Part shown: in pieces, positions 1-6,422 of the stretch | Position numbering within the stretch: position 1 is the stretch's first letter | Layout of the letters: each line of letters begins with the position of its first letter | Assembly: GCA_030705945.1 (NCBI GenBank) | Contig: JAUZPS010000149.1 | Span: forward strand, 1-9,381 | Source: Bacillota bacterium | GTDB lineage: Bacteria > Bacillota > Clostridia > Acetivibrionales > DSM-2933 | Length of the DNA stretch: 9,381 nt | Reading direction: 5' to 3' | The notes under the pieces: model-generated | What the model was told of the DNA's origin: nothing | Databases searched by the model: none | What the model saw: only the letters and a program-made list of their open reading frames with translations | Position numbers and translations under genes: made by a program

Positions 1-2241
1 ATTAATAGTTACACAAACACCTCCCGGATTTTTTAATAAGAAATCAGGTCGATTTTGCAGCTTGCTTGCCATTTCTGTATTTAAATCAGAACTTTTTAAA
101 ATATTCTGTCCATTAAGACGCCCATTAGTGAATGCAGCTTGATCAATTGCTTCATTAATACATTCCTTTATTACCCCGTTAGTTTCCTCAATAATCTCTT
201 CTTTTGTTTCTGTATTTATTTCTCCATTTACTTCTTCTTTTATTTCTCCATCTATTTCTTCTTTAATTTCATTATTAATTTCTTTATTAATTTCTTCATC
301 AATTGCTTTATTTATTGAGTTATATTCTGAGCTTAATTTTTCTATTTGTTTCAATCTAATATTTAAATTTCCAGCTTCCCTTTTTTGAATTTCAATTATG
401 TCATTTTCTTCAAGTATATAATTTATTTCGGTTTCCTCGCCATTCACAATTAGTTTTAGCTCCTTTATGTCAATCTCAAATCTTTCATACAAGTCAGATA
501 ACTTTTCAATGCTGCTTATCAGTACGGAATCCCCATTAGATATTTTTGCGTCACCTTCTGACTCAGTTCCATTAATAAAAATTATAGTTCCCTTGTGTGT
601 CTCACTTCCATTAAAAATTATCCTCTTCTTTGGAATAATATTTACAAAATCCGAAACCTTCGCTTCGGCGTCTCGTCCTATTATTGCAGGTTCAATTTTT
701 ATCTCATCGCCAGTATTTAAAATGGTATCAAGGCTTGATGCGCTTCCGTTTACAAAAATTTTTGCCGCTTCGCCAAACTCTCCCTTAATTATTTTCGTGT
801 CGCCGTTTAAGCTAAACTTAAGACTTTTCCCTGTTCTCCCAATCAAATTATTAGGGTCAAAGCCTATCAAAACAAGAGAGTCTGCAACTGTAAGCTTTTT
901 AGAGTTAAAGAGCCTTATTCTTTTTCCATTTACAGTTACGGATAAGAAATCATGTCCTCTTTGCATCTGAGCTGTTACCGCAATACCTATAGGAGTAATA
1001 GCTTCAGGACCTGAAAGCTTCTTTCCGTTAAATTTTATATTATTGATATTCTCTCTTCCTCTGAGCGCGACTCTATCTGACGGAAGCTTTAAATTTTCCG
1101 CAATCATTCCAGTAAGGCCGGGAATCTGGCTTCCTCCTCCTATAAGAAATACCGCGTTTGTTGCTTTGTTATTCAACTCCAGAATTTTCTGTGATATTAT
1201 ATCCGCCAGGTTCTCGATTGAAGGCTTTATATCTTCTAATATCTTTGTAACCTTAACAACATGATTCTTACCCATTATATCCTTAAAAGATACATTATCC
1301 GATGCTTTAGAAAGTGAGGTTTTAATTTTTTCAGCGGTATTGAAGTCAAGAAGGTACTGTCTTGCGATTCTCTCAGTTATTTCATCACCGGCGAAAGGCG
1401 CCATGGCGTATGCAACAACACTGCCATCTCTTGTAATTGCTATGTCGGAAGTGCCGGCTCCTATATCGACAAGACAAAGGTTAAGCAGCCTTAATTCTGT
1501 TGGAATTGTCACATTTATTGCTGCAATCGGTTCTAATGTAAGATTCAGCACCTCGAGACCTATTTTGTTCATAACTGTATAAAGGCTGTCCACAACAACA
1601 TGGGGCAGAAAAGTTGCAAGTATTTGAGCGGCGATTGTTTTGCCTTTGTGATCCAGAAGATTTGTTATTACATAACCATTGAGATAATAATTGACTACGC
1701 TGTACCCAACGCAATAAAACTGAGTATGTTCAGCTTCTGGGGCGCTCTCATCGAGAATTGACTGCGCCTTTTGGATACCTTCCATCTCAAGCCCGTTTAC
1801 CAATTCCCTTTCAATTTGTTTTGTCGGGTCAATCTCTCTTTCCACTTTAACTTCGCAGGTTTTAAGAACTCTGCCCGCAGCGGCAATAGCTACGCTATCG
1901 AGCTTTAGTCCGGTCCTTTTCTCTAGCTTGTCCCTTACTTCAGCCGCAACCTCAGCAACCTTTTCAATATCATGTATCTGACCGTTAAGCATTGCTCTGC
2001 TTTTATGCTCTACTACCTCAGCCGCAGCGACCTTAAACTTGTCCTTTTCCTGATAACCTACAATTCCAACGACGGTCCTTGTCCCTATATCAAGGGAAAA
2101 AATTATTTCATCCCTATTCATTTTTTCAAGGTTTTCCATCATTAATTTGTCATTTTCCAGACTCTGCTTACTGTTACTTTGGCTTCCTGTGTTCTTAACC
2201 GCGCCTTTTTTTACGGTTTTGTTGGTCTTTTCGGTAGGCAT
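1..2241 (-). CDS. FtsA-like cell-division ATPase with long C-terminal extension (partial, 3' end off window)
   Basis: An uninterrupted reading frame of 747 codons starts at ATG 2241 behind AGAGGTG (2247-2253, 5-nt spacing) and leaves the window without a stop. Residues about 45-430 form an actin/FtsA ATPase core. The phosphate-1 motif is SLDIGTRTVVGIVG (49-62), phosphate-2 is LVDIGAGTSDIAI (257-269) and the adenosine motif is FLIGGGSQIPGL (365-376). The first 44 residues are a polar, charged extension. After the core, residues 433-619 carry repeated 'NG ... GD.I.I' units that resemble ThiS/beta-grasp hairpins. Residues about 640-690 are a Glu/Ile/Asn-rich low-complexity stretch. Canonical FtsA is about 420 aa, ends in a membrane amphipathic helix and tethers FtsZ; here that end is replaced by the extension. 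It follows two nth genes after 42 nt with no terminator seen, so co-transcription is likely. A direct role in division is inference; it may be a second, specialised FtsA-family protein. Confidence 0.88.
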   Translation of the reverse strand, partial: MPTEKTNKTVKKGAVKNTGSQSNSKQSLENDKLMMENLEKMNRDEIIFSLDIGTRTVVGIVGYQEKDKFKVAAAEVVEHKSRAMLNGQIHDIEKVAEVAAEVRDKLEKRTGLKLDSVAIAAAGRVLKTCEVKVEREIDPTKQIERELVNGLEMEGIQKAQSILDESAPEAEHTQFYCVGYSVVNYYLNGYVITNLLDHKGKTIAAQILATFLPHVVVDSLYTVMNKIGLEVLNLTLEPIAAINVTIPTELRLLNLCLVDIGAGTSDIAITRDGSVVAYAMAPFAGDEITERIARQYLLDFNTAEKIKTSLSKASDNVSFKDIMGKNHVVKVTKILEDIKPSIENLADIISQKILELNNKATNAVFLIGGGSQIPGLTGMIAENLKLPSDRVALRGRENINNIKFNGKKLSGPEAITPIGIAVTAQMQRGHDFLSVTVNGKRIRLFNSKKLTVADSLVLIGFDPNNLIGRTGKSLKFSLNGDTKIIKGEFGEAAKIFVNGSASSLDTILNTGDEIKIEPAIIGRDAEAKVSDFVNIIPKKRIIFNGSETHKGTIIFINGTESEGDAKISNGDSVLISSIEKLSDLYERFEIDIKELKLIVNGEETEINYILEENDIIEIQKREAGNLNIRLKQIEKLSSEYNSINKAIDEEINKEINNEIKEEIDGEIKEEVNGEINTETKEEIIEETNGVIKECINEAIDQAAFTNGRLNGQNILKSSDLNTEMASKLQNRPDFLLKNPGGVCVTIN
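181..297 (-). repeat. Degenerate 12-nt tandem repeat encoding Glu/Ile-rich segment
   Basis: Inside the FtsA-like ORF, roughly residues 649-687 are built from variants of a four-codon unit, E-I-[NKD]-[KENG] (for example EINK, EINN, EIKE, EIDG, EIKE, EVNG, EINT). The plus strand shows the complementary pattern of repeated 'atttcttc/atttctcc' words. The protein segment is probably a disordered or helical acidic linker. The frame stays open through the array. Such arrays can change length by slippage (inference). Confidence 0.6.
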
Positions 2242-2283
2242 AGCAACACCTCTTTTAACAGAATATTTTTGTTGATAAAAATT

Positions 2284-2934
2284 TTACATTAACTTTTTAA
2301 AATATCGGCAATTTTCTGTCAAAGGACAAACATCACATTTGGGTTTTCTCGCTTCGCAAATTCTTCTTCCATGCCATATAAGCAAATGGTGGGCTTTCGA
2401 CCACATCTCTTTTGGTATGTTTCTCTGTAGCTGCATTTCAGTCTCTAAAACATTTTCGCTGTCTGCCAGTCCGATTCGATTTGAGACCCTGAAAACATGC
2501 GTATCAACAGCAATAGCCGGAATACCGAAAGCATTGCTCAAAACCACATTTGCAGTCTTTCTCCCTACTCCTGGCAGCGAAACCAGTTCCTCCATAGTTG
2601 ATGGAACCTGCCCCCCAAAACGTGATACTAACTCTTTGCACATTTCATTGATATTTTTTGATTTGTTTCTGTATAAGCCAATCTCCTTTATACTATTTTC
2701 AAGCATACCTGGATCAAGATTTAAAAAATCCTCTAACGCTGGATATTCGGCAAATAATCTCTCTGTAACTTTATTTACCGTCTTATCAGTGGACTGAGCG
2801 CTCAGCATTGTAGCTACAAGCAATTGAAATGGCGTCTTAAAATTAAGCTCGCAATGAGCTTGCGGGTAAGTCTTATCCAATATATCCAGAATTTCATTAA
2901 TCTTCTTTTTGTTAGTACTATAACTTTTTTTCAT
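2284..2934 (-). CDS. nth: Endonuclease III (DNA glycosylase/AP lyase), second tandem copy
   Basis: This 216-residue protein has the usual endonuclease III length (E. coli Nth is 211 aa). It removes oxidised pyrimidines from DNA and nicks the abasic site in base-excision repair. Visible hallmarks are AQSTD (46-50) in the lesion-sensing loop and the helix-hairpin-helix LPGVGRKTANV (120-130), with catalytic Lys126. VDTHVFRV follows, with catalytic Asp144. The C-terminal [4Fe-4S] motif is C193-x6-C200-x2-C203-x5-C209. All key residues are present, so it should be active. Its ATG overlaps the TGA of the upstream paralogue (ATGA at 2931-2934), which predicts translational coupling; a GAGG site (2942-2945) sits 7 nt upstream, inside the preceding gene. 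Of the two copies, this one is closer to the family consensus. Confidence 0.96.
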   Translation of the reverse strand: MKKSYSTNKKKINEILDILDKTYPQAHCELNFKTPFQLLVATMLSAQSTDKTVNKVTERLFAEYPALEDFLNLDPGMLENSIKEIGLYRNKSKNINEMCKELVSRFGGQVPSTMEELVSLPGVGRKTANVVLSNAFGIPAIAVDTHVFRVSNRIGLADSENVLETEMQLQRNIPKEMWSKAHHLLIWHGRRICEARKPKCDVCPLTENCRYFKKLM

Positions 2935-3566
2935 TCCTTAACCTCTTCCTTGTAATACGAGCAGTATGCGCTTAATTCGCATATACCACACTTCGGCTTC
3001 TTAGCCGTACATACTCTTCTACCGTGCAGCACAAGTCCGCTATGCGTCTTTGACCACCATTTTTCAGGTATTGTTTTCTGCATTTGGAGTTCAGCCTTTA
3101 ACACATTTTCCGCATCAACAATTCCTAGTCTGTTGGCAACCCTGAAAACATGTGTGTCAACTGCAATAGCCTGAATATTAAATGCATAACTTAAAATCAC
3201 ATTAGCCGTTTTCCTGCCTACACCATCAAGTTCCATTAATTTTTCCCTGTCAGCCGGAACTTCACCGCCAAACCTCTTTATCAATTTGTCGCTCATAGCA
3301 AGAATATGTTTTGCTTTTGTGGGATAAAAGTGAATCTGGCTAATTTCTTTTTCTAACGCGCTTTGACTAAGCTTAATAAAATCATATGGCGTTTTATACT
3401 TAGAAAACAATTCTTTTGTAACTTCATTAACCTTTTTATCCGTAGCCTGGGCAGCTAAAATAGTTCCGACAAGCAGTTGAAAAGGCGTCTCATAATTAAG
3501 CTCGCCGCCTGTTACAGGATACAGCTTATCTAATATTTCAACTATTTTTTCAATTTTATTTTTCAT
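2931..3566 (-). CDS. Endonuclease III paralogue (DNA glycosylase/AP lyase), first tandem copy
   Basis: A 211-residue endonuclease III family protein, by eye about half identical to the gene immediately downstream. Numbered from the ATG at 3566, it keeps catalytic Lys119 in the helix-hairpin-helix and Asp137 in VDTHVFRV, the AQATD loop, and the iron-sulphur motif C186-x6-C193-x2-C196-x5-C202. It departs from consensus in the hairpin (LDGVGRK instead of LPGVGRK), in the usual 'GLY' segment (HFYPTKAK), and in 'THSGLVLHG' where its sister has 'AHHLLIWHG'. These changes are compatible with activity but may alter lesion preference (inference). A TTG one codon upstream (3569) could also serve as start. 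ATG is preferred because the purine-rich AGAGTG lies 7 nt before it but only 4 nt before the TTG. It is the first gene of the leftward nth-nth-FtsA-like unit. Confidence 0.93.
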   Translation of the reverse strand: MKNKIEKIVEILDKLYPVTGGELNYETPFQLLVGTILAAQATDKKVNEVTKELFSKYKTPYDFIKLSQSALEKEISQIHFYPTKAKHILAMSDKLIKRFGGEVPADREKLMELDGVGRKTANVILSYAFNIQAIAVDTHVFRVANRLGIVDAENVLKAELQMQKTIPEKWWSKTHSGLVLHGRRVCTAKKPKCGICELSAYCSYYKEEVKE

Positions 3567-3786
3567 CAACTTTCACTCTTTACTTTTAATTTCATAGCAG
3601 CAGTATACATTTATATAGATTTTAATATATTTAATTTCTAATTAATAGTATGATTTTATATTATATCGTATCCATTTCTATTTTTAATTATATTTTTATT
3701 TAAAAAAATCTCCTTGTTCAATTTTGTTTAATAATAACTTTATCATAAAAGTCTTATCTGAATGAATTTCCGAAAAACTCTTTGTA

Positions 3787-3805
3787 TGATAAAATTATTT
3801 TATCA
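3787..3805. promoter_or_regulatory. Perfect 19-bp palindrome, operator-like
   Basis: TGATAAAATTATTTTATCA is a perfect inverted repeat (9-bp arms around one base). It overlaps a candidate -10 (TATGAT) about 75-90 nt upstream of the esterase start. A further half-site, TTTATCATAAAAG (3739-3751), forms a second inverted repeat with CTTTGTATGATAAA (3780-3793), with one bulged base. This arrangement suggests a dimeric repressor site with a possible distal half-site. It does not fit the Fur 7-1-7 or PerR spacing, so no regulator is named. An AT-rich chance palindrome cannot be excluded. Confidence 0.45.
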
Positions 3806-3865
3806 CAAATTACATTCGTGATTTATTAATATTAAAAGTGATTAATCTAACATTACTTGTCATTT

Positions 3866-3870
3866 GGAGG
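3866..3870 (+). promoter_or_regulatory. Strong ribosome binding site fixing a TTG start
   Basis: GGAGG sits 8 nt upstream of TTG 3879. It is the deciding evidence that the esterase starts at TTG, because the codons that follow immediately encode a complete lipoprotein signal peptide. Confidence 0.85.
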
Positions 3871-3878
3871 TTACATAA

Positions 3879-4736
3879 TTGAAAGCCAAATTTTTATATA
3901 TAATATTCCTTCTTATTCTTGCAGTTATATACTTAACAGGATGCTCCAGCACTCAAGGAAGAACCAAAGAATCAAATGTGGAAAATATCGCGCTGAATAG
4001 TAAGATTCTTGGTAGAAAGTTATCATTTAAAATTTACCTTCCAAAAGAATATTCCTCCAATTTGAAGTTGCCAGTTCTGTATTTTCTGCATGGCGCAAGC
4101 GGAAGCCCTGAAACCATGTTCGAAGAACTAGATATTAAAGGCTGTTCAGACGCGCTAATCACTCAAAAGAAAATAAAGCCATTAATTATTGTATGTCCTG
4201 ATACCTTAAATAGCTTAGAGCTTATCGGTCAACTGTCCAATGACACAAAAGAACCCTCTAGAGACTACTTTGAAGAGTTTTTATGCAAAGAATTAGTCCC
4301 CTACATAGATTCCAATTATAATACAATAAAATCAAGAGCTTCCCGGTATATAGGAGGCATATCAATGGGTGGGTTTATAGCTGTTCAAACAGCTGTACAC
4401 CATCCGGAAATATTCGGCAAAACCGGTGGTCACAGCCCTGCCTCATGGATAATCGATTATTCCGATAAGTCCTTTGATAAATGGATGTATTCTGGTAACT
4501 CATATAAGGATAATGCAAATATAAAAAGACTTGAACAAAAAAAAGAACTTATAAATCTGGAAATATATCTTGACTGTGGGAAAGATGATAACGGAATCAT
4601 AGATGATACAAAGAACTTATATACAGCATTAAAACAAAGAAATATCAAAGCCCAATTATTTATCAATGAAGGAAATCACTCATATGATTATTGGAAAATG
4701 AATTTCCAAAAATATCTAACCTTCTACTCAAGCTGA
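3879..4736 (+). CDS. Lipoprotein esterase, esterase-D type alpha/beta hydrolase
   Basis: The 285-residue product begins at TTG with a lipoprotein signal: MKAK, a hydrophobic helix (5-18) and lipobox LTGC with acceptor Cys22. It should be anchored on the outer face of the membrane. The rest is an alpha/beta hydrolase of the esterase-D/feruloyl-esterase superfamily. YFLHGASG (68-75) supplies the oxyanion region and GGISMGG (159-165) is the nucleophile elbow with Ser162. The acid is probably Asp237 in DCGKDD, and GNHSYDYW (265-272) gives catalytic His267. Length is usual for the family. Relatives hydrolyse acetyl, feruloyl or siderophore esters; the substrate here cannot be read from sequence. 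An adjacent SGNH hydrolase in the same orientation and a sugar importer nearby favour carbohydrate de-esterification (inference). It appears to be transcribed alone, with no strong intrinsic terminator directly behind the stop. Confidence 0.87.
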   Translation: MKAKFLYIIFLLILAVIYLTGCSSTQGRTKESNVENIALNSKILGRKLSFKIYLPKEYSSNLKLPVLYFLHGASGSPETMFEELDIKGCSDALITQKKIKPLIIVCPDTLNSLELIGQLSNDTKEPSRDYFEEFLCKELVPYIDSNYNTIKSRASRYIGGISMGGFIAVQTAVHHPEIFGKTGGHSPASWIIDYSDKSFDKWMYSGNSYKDNANIKRLEQKKELINLEIYLDCGKDDNGIIDDTKNLYTALKQRNIKAQLFINEGNHSYDYWKMNFQKYLTFYSS

Positions 4737-4757
4737 TTTTAATTCTATCGCGATTTT

Positions 4758-4793
4758 CCAGTTAGGTAGTATCAAAAAAAGCTTAGCAACTGG
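4758..4793. repeat. Inverted repeat, 6-bp arms
   Basis: CCAGTT (4758-4763) pairs with AACTGG (4788-4793) across a 24-nt loop. It begins 21 nt after the esterase stop. The loop, not the 3' flank, holds the A-run, so it is not a normal intrinsic terminator. It may mark the 3' end of the esterase mRNA or belong to the adjoining palindrome cluster. Confidence 0.4.
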
Positions 4794-4794
4794 T

Positions 4795-4859
4795 CGTTTC
4801 AAAAACCTGATATAATGGGTCTCCGTCGTATAAACTTGAACAAGGAATTTTTTGAAACG
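4795..4859. repeat. 65-bp inverted-repeat element, 11-bp perfect ends
   Basis: CGTTTCAAAAA (4795-4805) is the exact reverse complement of TTTTTGAAACG (4849-4859), enclosing 43 nt. CCT/AGG (4806-4808 and 4843-4845) can extend the stem with a bulge. It starts one base after the previous inverted repeat. It could be a terminator-like structure for the esterase, or the terminal repeats of a tiny non-autonomous element. No target-site duplication is evident. Confidence 0.5.
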
Positions 4860-4969
4860 CCCTTATAAATATATGGAGATTTTCCAAACACTGAAGGAAC
4901 AGTTGGAGATATTAGCGCTTGGTTATTGCGAAACTACATCAAAATCATTATTAATACATTTTAAATTAA

Positions 4970-5058
4970 AGGCGTTATTAATCTTACATTTGACAGGGCG
5001 AAATAACGAACGCTTTAACGTTATTCTGTGATAGACAAATGTATAAGATTAATCGCCT
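4970..5058. repeat. 89-bp nested imperfect palindrome
   Basis: Outer arms pair AGGCG, ATTAATCTTA and CATTTG (4970-4992) with CAAATG, TAAGATTAAT and CGCCT (5036-5058), with two 2-nt bulges. Inside, ACAG (4993-4996) pairs with CTGT (5026-5029), and AATAACG (5002-5008) with CGTTATT (5019-5025), around a 10-nt loop. The structure ends 6 nt before the -35 box of the SGNH hydrolase promoter. It is much larger than an operator and has no U-tract, so a MITE-like element, a cruciform or a structured transcript are the options. Confidence 0.6.
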
Positions 5059-5063
5059 AACCA

Positions 5064-5092
5064 TTTACTTTATTCCATTTTTACTATATAAT
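5064..5092 (+). promoter_or_regulatory. Sigma-A type promoter for the SGNH hydrolase
   Basis: TTTACT (5064-5069) and a perfect TATAAT (5087-5092) are separated by 17 bp. Transcription would start near 5099. The ATG at 5091 lies inside the -10 box and would not be in the mRNA, so this promoter argues for the downstream start at 5154. Confidence 0.55.
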
Positions 5093-5107
5093 GGCATTAG
5101 TGATTTT

Positions 5108-5127
5108 ATATCCATTCTTATGGATAT
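5108..5127 (+). promoter_or_regulatory. Leader hairpin or operator, 8-bp perfect arms
   Basis: ATATCCAT (5108-5115) and ATGGATAT (5120-5127) are perfect reverse complements around a 4-nt TCTT loop. It lies about 10 nt after the predicted transcription start and before the SGNH start codon. It could be a 5' stabilising hairpin or a dimeric repressor site. Confidence 0.45.
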
Positions 5128-5153
5128 TCGAAGAAAATGGTGATGTAATAAAA

Positions 5154-6326
5154 ATGCCTCATACAATTAATAATAAATTCAGTTTTAATTCTGAATCAAA
5201 AGACGACTGGGTTGGCGCATGGGCAACTTCGCCGCAACTGGTTGAAGACTCCAATATGCCTCCTGATCCCGGACTTTCAAACAACACACTTCGTCAGGTT
5301 GTTCGTGTTTCGATAGGCGGAAACCAGTTAAGATTAAAGTTTTCAAACGAATACGGTACTTCCCCGGTTTATATGAATTCGGTACATTTAGCCATATCAG
5401 CAGGCGGTGATTTAATCAAGCTCGATACAGATAAAGCTTTGACATTCAATGGAAATGAATCAATAACTATACCAGTTGGAGAAACCGTTACTTCGGATAC
5501 ACTGGATTACAATCTTCCTAAACTTACCAATATAGCTATTACTATATATTTTGGCAGTACACCGACTATCCTGACAGGTCATCCGGGCTCCAGAACAACC
5601 TCATATATTCAGGCTGGAAATTCTGTTAGTAGTAAAGCTATGCCTTCAGGAGTACCTATAGAACACTGGTATATTATAACGGGAATAGATGTAATTACGG
5701 ATGGTTCTTACAAAGCAGTTGTTGCCATGGGTGATTCAATTACCGATGGAAGAGGTTCTACAACAGATATGCAGAACAGATGGACCGATAACCTTGCCAA
5801 ACGTTTACAGGAAAGCGCCGCAACTTCTAAAGTTGCAGCGCTGAATCAAGGGATAGGCGGAAATGCTGTATTGTCAGGCGGATTGGGTCCAACCTTGCTT
5901 GAGAGATTTGACCGTGACGCGCTATCACAAAGTGGTGTTCGCTATTTAATAATACTTGAGGGGGTCAATGATATTGGTTTAAGTAAAACCTCTGAAGTAG
6001 CATCAGATTTGATAAATGCTTACAGAGAAATTATAAGTAAAGCTCACGCGAATAATATCCTTGTGTATGGAGGAACAATTTTACCCTTTGGAGGTTCACA
6101 ATACGACAGCTCAATTAATGAGCAATCAAGGCAGACGGTAAATAATTGGATCAGAACCAGCGGCCAGTTTGATGCAGTAATCGATTTTGACGCCGCGTTA
6201 AGGAATCCTGAGGATCATACAAAACTTCTAAGTATATATGATAGTGATGACCATCTGCACCCTAATGCAGAAGCATATAAAAAGATGGCAGCTGTCATAG
6301 AACTCGAATTATTCACCTATCAATAG
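5154..6326 (+). CDS. SGNH/GDSL-family hydrolase (probable carbohydrate esterase), two-domain
   Basis: The 390-residue product (411 if started at ATG 5091) has an N-terminal beta-rich domain opening with WVGAWATSPQ and a C-terminal SGNH hydrolase domain. Using numbering from 5091, block I is MGDSITDG with nucleophile Ser216, block II is NQGIGGN (252-258) with oxyanion Gly, block III is GVND with Asn293, and block V is DDHLHP with Asp387 and His390. All four catalytic blocks are intact. This arrangement is known from GDSL lipases and XynE-like acetylesterases that deacylate plant polysaccharide. I prefer the start at 5154: a TATAAT overlaps ATG 5091, no ribosome site precedes 5091, and GGTGAT (5139-5144) precedes 5154. 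From 5154 there is no signal peptide; the short hydrophobic run from 5091 (ALVILYPFLWIF) lacks the basic start and cleavage site of a signal. So it is either cytoplasmic or its export sequence has been lost. Confidence 0.88.
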   Translation: MPHTINNKFSFNSESKDDWVGAWATSPQLVEDSNMPPDPGLSNNTLRQVVRVSIGGNQLRLKFSNEYGTSPVYMNSVHLAISAGGDLIKLDTDKALTFNGNESITIPVGETVTSDTLDYNLPKLTNIAITIYFGSTPTILTGHPGSRTTSYIQAGNSVSSKAMPSGVPIEHWYIITGIDVITDGSYKAVVAMGDSITDGRGSTTDMQNRWTDNLAKRLQESAATSKVAALNQGIGGNAVLSGGLGPTLLERFDRDALSQSGVRYLIILEGVNDIGLSKTSEVASDLINAYREIISKAHANNILVYGGTILPFGGSQYDSSINEQSRQTVNNWIRTSGQFDAVIDFDAALRNPEDHTKLLSIYDSDDHLHPNAEAYKKMAAVIELELFTYQ

Positions 6327-6364
6327 AAAAAAGAACCGGTTTATAAATTATCCGGTTCTTTTTT
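6327..6364. terminator. Bidirectional intrinsic terminator
   Basis: AAAAAAGAACCGG (6327-6339) and CCGGTTCTTTTTT (6352-6364) are perfect 13-nt reverse complements around a 12-nt loop. A U-run follows the stem in either direction. It begins directly after the SGNH stop and lies about 58 nt beyond the stop of the convergent binding-protein gene, so it should end both transcripts. Confidence 0.92.
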
Positions 6365-6422
6365 CTATACCTAATACTATTATTTTTATTATATGTTTCG
6401 TGATAAACATTTTACATTACTT

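Larger units (their letters stand above)
3567..3878. promoter_or_regulatory. Divergent AT-rich intergenic regulatory region (312 nt)
   Basis: This non-coding stretch separates the leftward nth unit from the rightward esterase gene, so it should hold both promoters. It is extremely AT-rich, so hexamer matches mean little. The best-organised part is 3739-3805, with three TTTATCA/TGATAAA half-sites. A candidate esterase -10 (TATGAT, 3785-3790) overlaps the palindrome there, though no good -35 was found. For the leftward side there is a TATAAT on the minus strand (3660-3665) without a matching -35. No small ORF with a ribosome site was seen. Confidence 0.5.
4737..5153. other. Gene-free interval rich in inverted repeats
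   Basis: No convincing gene lies between the esterase stop and the probable SGNH start. The interval holds four inverted repeats: 4758-4793 (6-bp arms), 4795-4859 (11-bp arms), 4970-5058 (about 21 paired bases plus inner stems) and the leader hairpin 5108-5127. It also holds the SGNH promoter (5064-5092). A 52-codon frame (ATG 4873 to TGA 5031) has no ribosome site and runs through the largest palindrome, so I do not call it a gene. The density of palindromes suggests a small decayed or non-autonomous mobile element, or structured RNA. Confidence 0.5.

Noticed and set aside
467..970. 167-codon plus-strand ORF, with further plus-strand frames at 1043-1264 and 1340-1582
   Set aside because: All lie antisense inside the FtsA-like gene, whose minus-strand frame gives clear ATPase motifs; the plus-strand translations show no recognisable family.
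2339..2797. 152-codon plus-strand ORF
   Set aside because: Antisense shadow of the second nth gene.
3787..3805. Fur or PerR box at the esterase palindrome
   Set aside because: The arms are 9-1-9, which does not fit the 7-1-7 spacing of these boxes; the similarity is only GATAA/TTATC composition.
4873..5031. 52-codon plus-strand frame (MEIFQTLKEQLEILALGYCE...) in the esterase-SGNH gap
   Set aside because: No ribosome site, no recognised family, and its 3' half is one arm of the 89-bp palindrome. It could be a fragment of an old mobile element but the evidence is too thin.
5091..5153. Start of the SGNH hydrolase at ATG 5091 with a signal anchor
   Set aside because: The ATG lies in a perfect -10 box and lacks a ribosome site, and the hydrophobic run has no basic N-terminus; kept only as an alternative.
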